From NCBI RefSeq assembly GCF_943733665.1, contig NZ_OX030782.1:1886501-1950500 (forward strand): a stretch of DNA of 64,000 bases. The letters are read 5' to 3'. This DNA is from Aquimarina sp. Aq107. Its GTDB lineage: Bacteria; Bacteroidota; Bacteroidia; Flavobacteriales; Flavobacteriaceae. Below, in pieces: positions 60,821 through 64,000 of this stretch (its first letter is position 1; each line of letters starts with the position of its first letter). The position numbers were made by a program, and so were the translations under genes. The notes under the pieces are model-generated. The model worked only from the letters and a program-made list of their open reading frames with translations, made no database searches and had not been told where the DNA came from.

Positions 60821-61504
60821 ATGGAGATTAGAATTCCTGAATTGGCATTCGAGTTTTTAAAAGACCTAAAAAAGAACAATCATAGGGATTGGATGCAAGA
60901 ACATAAAAAACGTTATCAATCTAATGAGAAGGATTTGAAAGCATTTTATGCTTCAGTGACGGAAAAGTTAAATGAAGAAGATGAGATAGAGAAAACTAAG
61001 GTGTTTAGAATTAATAGGGATGTGCGTTTTAGTAAAGATAAAACTCCATATAATGTGCATAGAAGCGTTAGCTTTAGTCGGGCAGGAGCACATCGAAGAG
61101 GAGGATATTATTTAAGATTAGAACCTGGTAATTCTCGCATGGCTGGTGGTTTTTTTAGCCCAGAACCTAAAGATTTATTGCGTATTCGAAAAGAGTTCGA
61201 AATGGATGATCAAGAAATTAGAGATATTTTAGATCATTCAGATTTTAAAAAAGCATTTGGAGGTTTTAATACAGGTTATCAAGTAAAAACTGCGCCCAAA
61301 GGATTTAGTAAAGATCACCCATCAATTGATTTGATTAAAAACAAATCATTTTTTGTAGAACACGAATTTACCGATAAAGAGGTGTTTGCAGAAGATTTCT
61401 TAGAAAAACTTATATATCATTATAGGTTGTTAAGACCATATTTTGATTATATGAGTGATGTGTTAACAACAGATTTAAATGGTGTTCCTTTAATAGATGG
61501 ATGA
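60821..61504 (+). CDS. DUF2461 family protein
   Basis: 227 residues. Family features: FLKDLKKNNHRDWMQEHKKR near the N-terminus, then VFRINRDVRFSKDKTPYNVH and GGYYLRLEPGNSRMAGGFFS. These are the conserved blocks of DUF2461/TIGR02453. Function unknown; no signal peptide. It lies 43 bp after the dienelactone hydrolase gene. Confidence 0.9.
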   Translation: MEIRIPELAFEFLKDLKKNNHRDWMQEHKKRYQSNEKDLKAFYASVTEKLNEEDEIEKTKVFRINRDVRFSKDKTPYNVHRSVSFSRAGAHRRGGYYLRLEPGNSRMAGGFFSPEPKDLLRIRKEFEMDDQEIRDILDHSDFKKAFGGFNTGYQVKTAPKGFSKDHPSIDLIKNKSFFVEHEFTDKEVFAEDFLEKLIYHYRLLRPYFDYMSDVLTTDLNGVPLIDG

Positions 61505-61579
61505 TGTAATTTTAGTAGTATTTAATCGACTACCTAACCATAGTTTTTACCACATTTTAATACCAACAAAAAATAAGAT

Positions 61580-62569
61580 ATGAAAAGAATAGCAATAAAT
61601 GGATTCGGAAGAATCGGGAGAGCTGCACTTAAAGTAATCATGGAGGAACCAGGTTTAGAAGTAGTAGCAATTAATGATTTAATGTCAATTGATAATGCCC
61701 GGTATTTACTAAAATACGATAGTGTATATGGTATTTATGATAAAGAAGTACGTATACACGAGGATCATTTACATGTAGATGATCAGAAGATATTATACTT
61801 CAATCAAAGAGACCCTGAACAACTTCCTTGGAAAGAAAACAATATTGATATAGTAATAGAAAGTACAGGTTTCTTTACGAATAGAGAAGATGCAGAAAAA
61901 CATATTAAAGCTGGAGCTACTAATGTTGTGATTTCTGGACCAACAAAAAGTAAAGATACACCAACAGTAGTTCATGGAGTTAATACAGAGGATGGAAAAA
62001 CAGCCATATTTTCTTGTGCTAGTTGTACTACTAATAATATTAGCCCAGTTGTAGAAATCTTAGGACGTACCATTGGAATTAAGAAAGCAATATTAAATAC
62101 AATTCATGCATATACGGCTTCTCAAACTTTGGTTGATTCGCCATCAAAGAAAAACCCCAGGATGGGTAGAGCAGGTGCAGTTAATCTTACACCAACTTCG
62201 ACAGGAGCAGCAATTGCAACAACAAAAGCGTTGCCACAATTCGAAGGTAAATTCGATGGTATAGCTGTTAGAACTCCTGTACCTGTTGGTTCCGTAAGCG
62301 ATGTGACATTTATATCCGAAAGAAACACTACTGCTGAAGAAATTAATGAAATACTTTTAAAAGAAGCTAAAACCGATAGATATCTTAAAGTTTTGGATGT
62401 TACCTATGAACCTATCGTTTCTTCTGATATACAAATGAATCCTTTTGCTTCTACTGTGGATGCATCTATGACAAGAGTAGTAGATGGTGATTTGGTTAAA
62501 ATTATGATCTGGTATGATAATGAGTGGGGTTTTACCAATCAAATGATTAGACAAATTTTAGAACTATAA
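61580..62569 (+). CDS. gap: Glyceraldehyde-3-phosphate dehydrogenase
   Basis: 329 residues. NAD motif AINGFGRIGRAALKVI with Asp33 (INDL) after the second strand, which favours NAD+. Catalytic Cys149 in SCASCTTNNISP (usually SNASCTTN). The phosphate-binding TPTSTGAAIATTKALPQFEG and the Arg in VRTPVPVGSVSD are present. The segment HAYTASQTLVDSPSKKNPRM is like the gap type common in proteobacteria and Bacteroidota. It oxidises glyceraldehyde 3-phosphate in glycolysis. Other gap genes may exist elsewhere in the genome. Confidence 0.96.
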   Translation: MKRIAINGFGRIGRAALKVIMEEPGLEVVAINDLMSIDNARYLLKYDSVYGIYDKEVRIHEDHLHVDDQKILYFNQRDPEQLPWKENNIDIVIESTGFFTNREDAEKHIKAGATNVVISGPTKSKDTPTVVHGVNTEDGKTAIFSCASCTTNNISPVVEILGRTIGIKKAILNTIHAYTASQTLVDSPSKKNPRMGRAGAVNLTPTSTGAAIATTKALPQFEGKFDGIAVRTPVPVGSVSDVTFISERNTTAEEINEILLKEAKTDRYLKVLDVTYEPIVSSDIQMNPFASTVDASMTRVVDGDLVKIMIWYDNEWGFTNQMIRQILEL

Positions 62570-62709
62570 TACGTTATGGAACAAAGTATATCCAAAATCT
62601 TATGGTTTTGTTTGTAATAATTTTAACATAAACTAAGCTTTCGTATTATATTTTTGAGAATTCAATATCAAAAACTACTGATTATTAAGAATAAATACGA
62701 AGCTTTAGC

Positions 62710-64000
62710 ATGAGATTTTGGATTACTGTACTTTTATTTAGTTTAGGACATCAAGTTTTTTCCCAAAAAAATACTACCGAAAAAAGGTCTTTTATTGTTG
62801 GTACCACTTCAGAAAGTATAACAATTGATGGTAAGTTAGATGAAGCTATCTGGACAAAGTTAGAGCCTGCTAAAAATTTTACACAGTATTTCCCAAATGA
62901 TTCTTTACCAGCTGCTGCGCAAACAGAAATATACATGTGTACAGACAAGAAAAATTTGTACATAGGAATTAAATGTTATGCTGCAGGAAATGATTGGGTA
63001 ATAGAATCCTTGCGTAGGGACTATCGTGCAGGAGGAAATGATAATATCACTTTACTATTCGATACTTTTGATGATCAAACCAATGCATTCTATTTTGGAA
63101 TTAATCCAGAAGGTGTTCTAAGAGAAGGAACTATAAGTAATGGAGGAAATGTTTTTCAGGATTTTTCTACTTCTTGGGACAATAAGTGGAGAGGGAATGC
63201 CAAAAAGTATGATGGCTATTACACGGCAGAACTAGAGATTCCTTTTAGCACTTTTAGATATCCAACGCCGTCTAAGAAATGGGGATTTACTTCTTATCGA
63301 TTTGACACACAGTCTAATGAAATAAGTACGTACCCAGGAACACCGCGAAATCAAGTTGTTTTCACGTTAGCATATCCCGCAGAGATGATTTGGGAAGAAG
63401 ATCTAGTCACTAAAAGTAGTGCGGTTTCTTTGATCCCATTTGTTTCTACAGGGATCAATAAGAACTATGAGGATAATCTACCAACGGATCAAATTTTTGA
63501 AGTAGGAGGTGATGCTAAAATTGCATTAACACCTGGTTTGAATTTAGATTTAACCGTAAATCCCGATTTTTCTCAGGTCGAAGTTGATGAACAAATAACC
63601 AACCTAGATCGTTTTGAAATTTTTTTTCCAGAACGAAGGCAATTTTTTCTTGAAAATGCTGATCTTTTTGGACAGTTTGGTTTTTCTAATATTAATCCAT
63701 TTTTCTCTAGACGTATTGGAGCAGGAGAAGATGTAGTTAATGAAGAATTGGTTCAGAATAGAATTTATGGAGGTCTTCGTATAAGTGGGAAGTTAGATCC
63801 GAAGACCAGAGTCGGTTTGCTAAACATGCAAACAGCTTCTAGTAAGTCGCAAGGAATTCCAGGAACAAATTTTGGTGTTGGAGTTATACAAAGAAAGATC
63901 GGAGTACGTTCTAATATTGGAATTATTGGTGTAAACAAACAAACTGTAAATTTTGACGAAAATCTAGATACCTTAGATATAAATCGGTATAATAGAATGA
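62710..64000 (+). CDS. DUF5916 / CBM9-like exported protein, incomplete at window end
   Basis: The frame opens with ATG at 62710 (signal peptide MRFWITVLLFSLGHQVFSQ) and stays open to the window end, at least 430 residues. N-terminal family 9 carbohydrate-binding-like domain: ITIDGKLDEAIWTKLEPAKN, then YIGIKCYAAGNDWVIES, then DNITLLFDTFDDQTNAFYFG. After it the DUF5916 part follows: NPDFSQVEVDEQITNLDRFE, then FFPERRQFFLENADLF. Proteins of this family are large (about 800 residues), periplasmic or outer-membrane linked, function unknown. The last visible codon is ATG at 63997-63999. Confidence 0.88.
   Translation, partial: MRFWITVLLFSLGHQVFSQKNTTEKRSFIVGTTSESITIDGKLDEAIWTKLEPAKNFTQYFPNDSLPAAAQTEIYMCTDKKNLYIGIKCYAAGNDWVIESLRRDYRAGGNDNITLLFDTFDDQTNAFYFGINPEGVLREGTISNGGNVFQDFSTSWDNKWRGNAKKYDGYYTAELEIPFSTFRYPTPSKKWGFTSYRFDTQSNEISTYPGTPRNQVVFTLAYPAEMIWEEDLVTKSSAVSLIPFVSTGINKNYEDNLPTDQIFEVGGDAKIALTPGLNLDLTVNPDFSQVEVDEQITNLDRFEIFFPERRQFFLENADLFGQFGFSNINPFFSRRIGAGEDVVNEELVQNRIYGGLRISGKLDPKTRVGLLNMQTASSKSQGIPGTNFGVGVIQRKIGVRSNIGIIGVNKQTVNFDENLDTLDINRYNRM

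Overview
The window is a typical chromosomal segment of a marine-type member of the Flavobacteriaceae (Bacteroidota). The evidence is low GC, promoters with a TAnnTTTG -7 box, few Shine-Dalgarno sites, many Sec-exported proteins and lipoproteins, a PorQ subunit of the type IX secretion system next to cmk, DUF5916/CBM9 and YwqK-type repeat proteins, and paired LytS/LytTR-type signalling genes. Aquimarina-like genera fit, but genus is inference. I see no rRNA, tRNA, CRISPR array, prophage or complete insertion sequence.

Layout. 1-5.5 kb: an unidentified partial gene, then a GIY-YIG nuclease gene embedded in short palindromic repeats, an exported protein of unknown function, a second repeat cluster, and two tandem membrane-bound class III cyclase paralogues. 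5.7-12 kb: a processive family 2 glycosyltransferase, then three exported proteins in a row (YwqK repeat, TPR, YARHG). 12-16.6 kb: a LytTR response regulator with its histidine kinase, a DUF5694 protein, a fatty-acid desaturase and a small lipoprotein. 16.9-23 kb: a carotenoid/retinol-saturase-type oxidoreductase, the decayed C-terminal end of a soluble transhydrogenase, several unknown exported or membrane proteins, a DUF547 lipoprotein and an M28 peptidase homologue with a damaged active site.

23-28.3 kb: the threonine operon thrA-thrB-ridA-thrC (minus strand). A strong promoter lies upstream, with an overlooked 37-codon Thr/Ile-rich leader peptide gene between promoter and thrA. 28.5-38.4 kb: NAD(P)HX repair enzyme, an RskA-like lipoprotein, an operon of a XerD-type recombinase with a barrel-like protein and an LRR lipoprotein, three outer-membrane barrel genes, aroQ, a Dph6-like PP-loop protein and a degenerate M23 protein. 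38.4-47.7 kb: lpd, two MsrB proteins (one lipoprotein, one cytoplasmic), a hydrolase, a DEAH helicase, an MDR oxidoreductase-racemase-PhzF operon, and an ArsR regulator with a short-chain dehydrogenase that share a duplicated operator. 47.8-59.6 kb: an orphan MreB, porQ-cmk, a LysM protein, a TruA-like/MOSC/FMO operon, recQ, a VOC protein and the cysE-cysM pair. 59.9-64 kb: an exported dienelactone hydrolase, a DUF2461 protein, gap, and a DUF5916 gene that runs off the end.

The observations most worth following up are the thr leader peptide, the repeat-associated GIY-YIG nuclease, the ArsR operator pair, the transhydrogenase remnant, and several enzyme homologues whose key residues are changed (cyclases, M28, M23, SDR, TruA).
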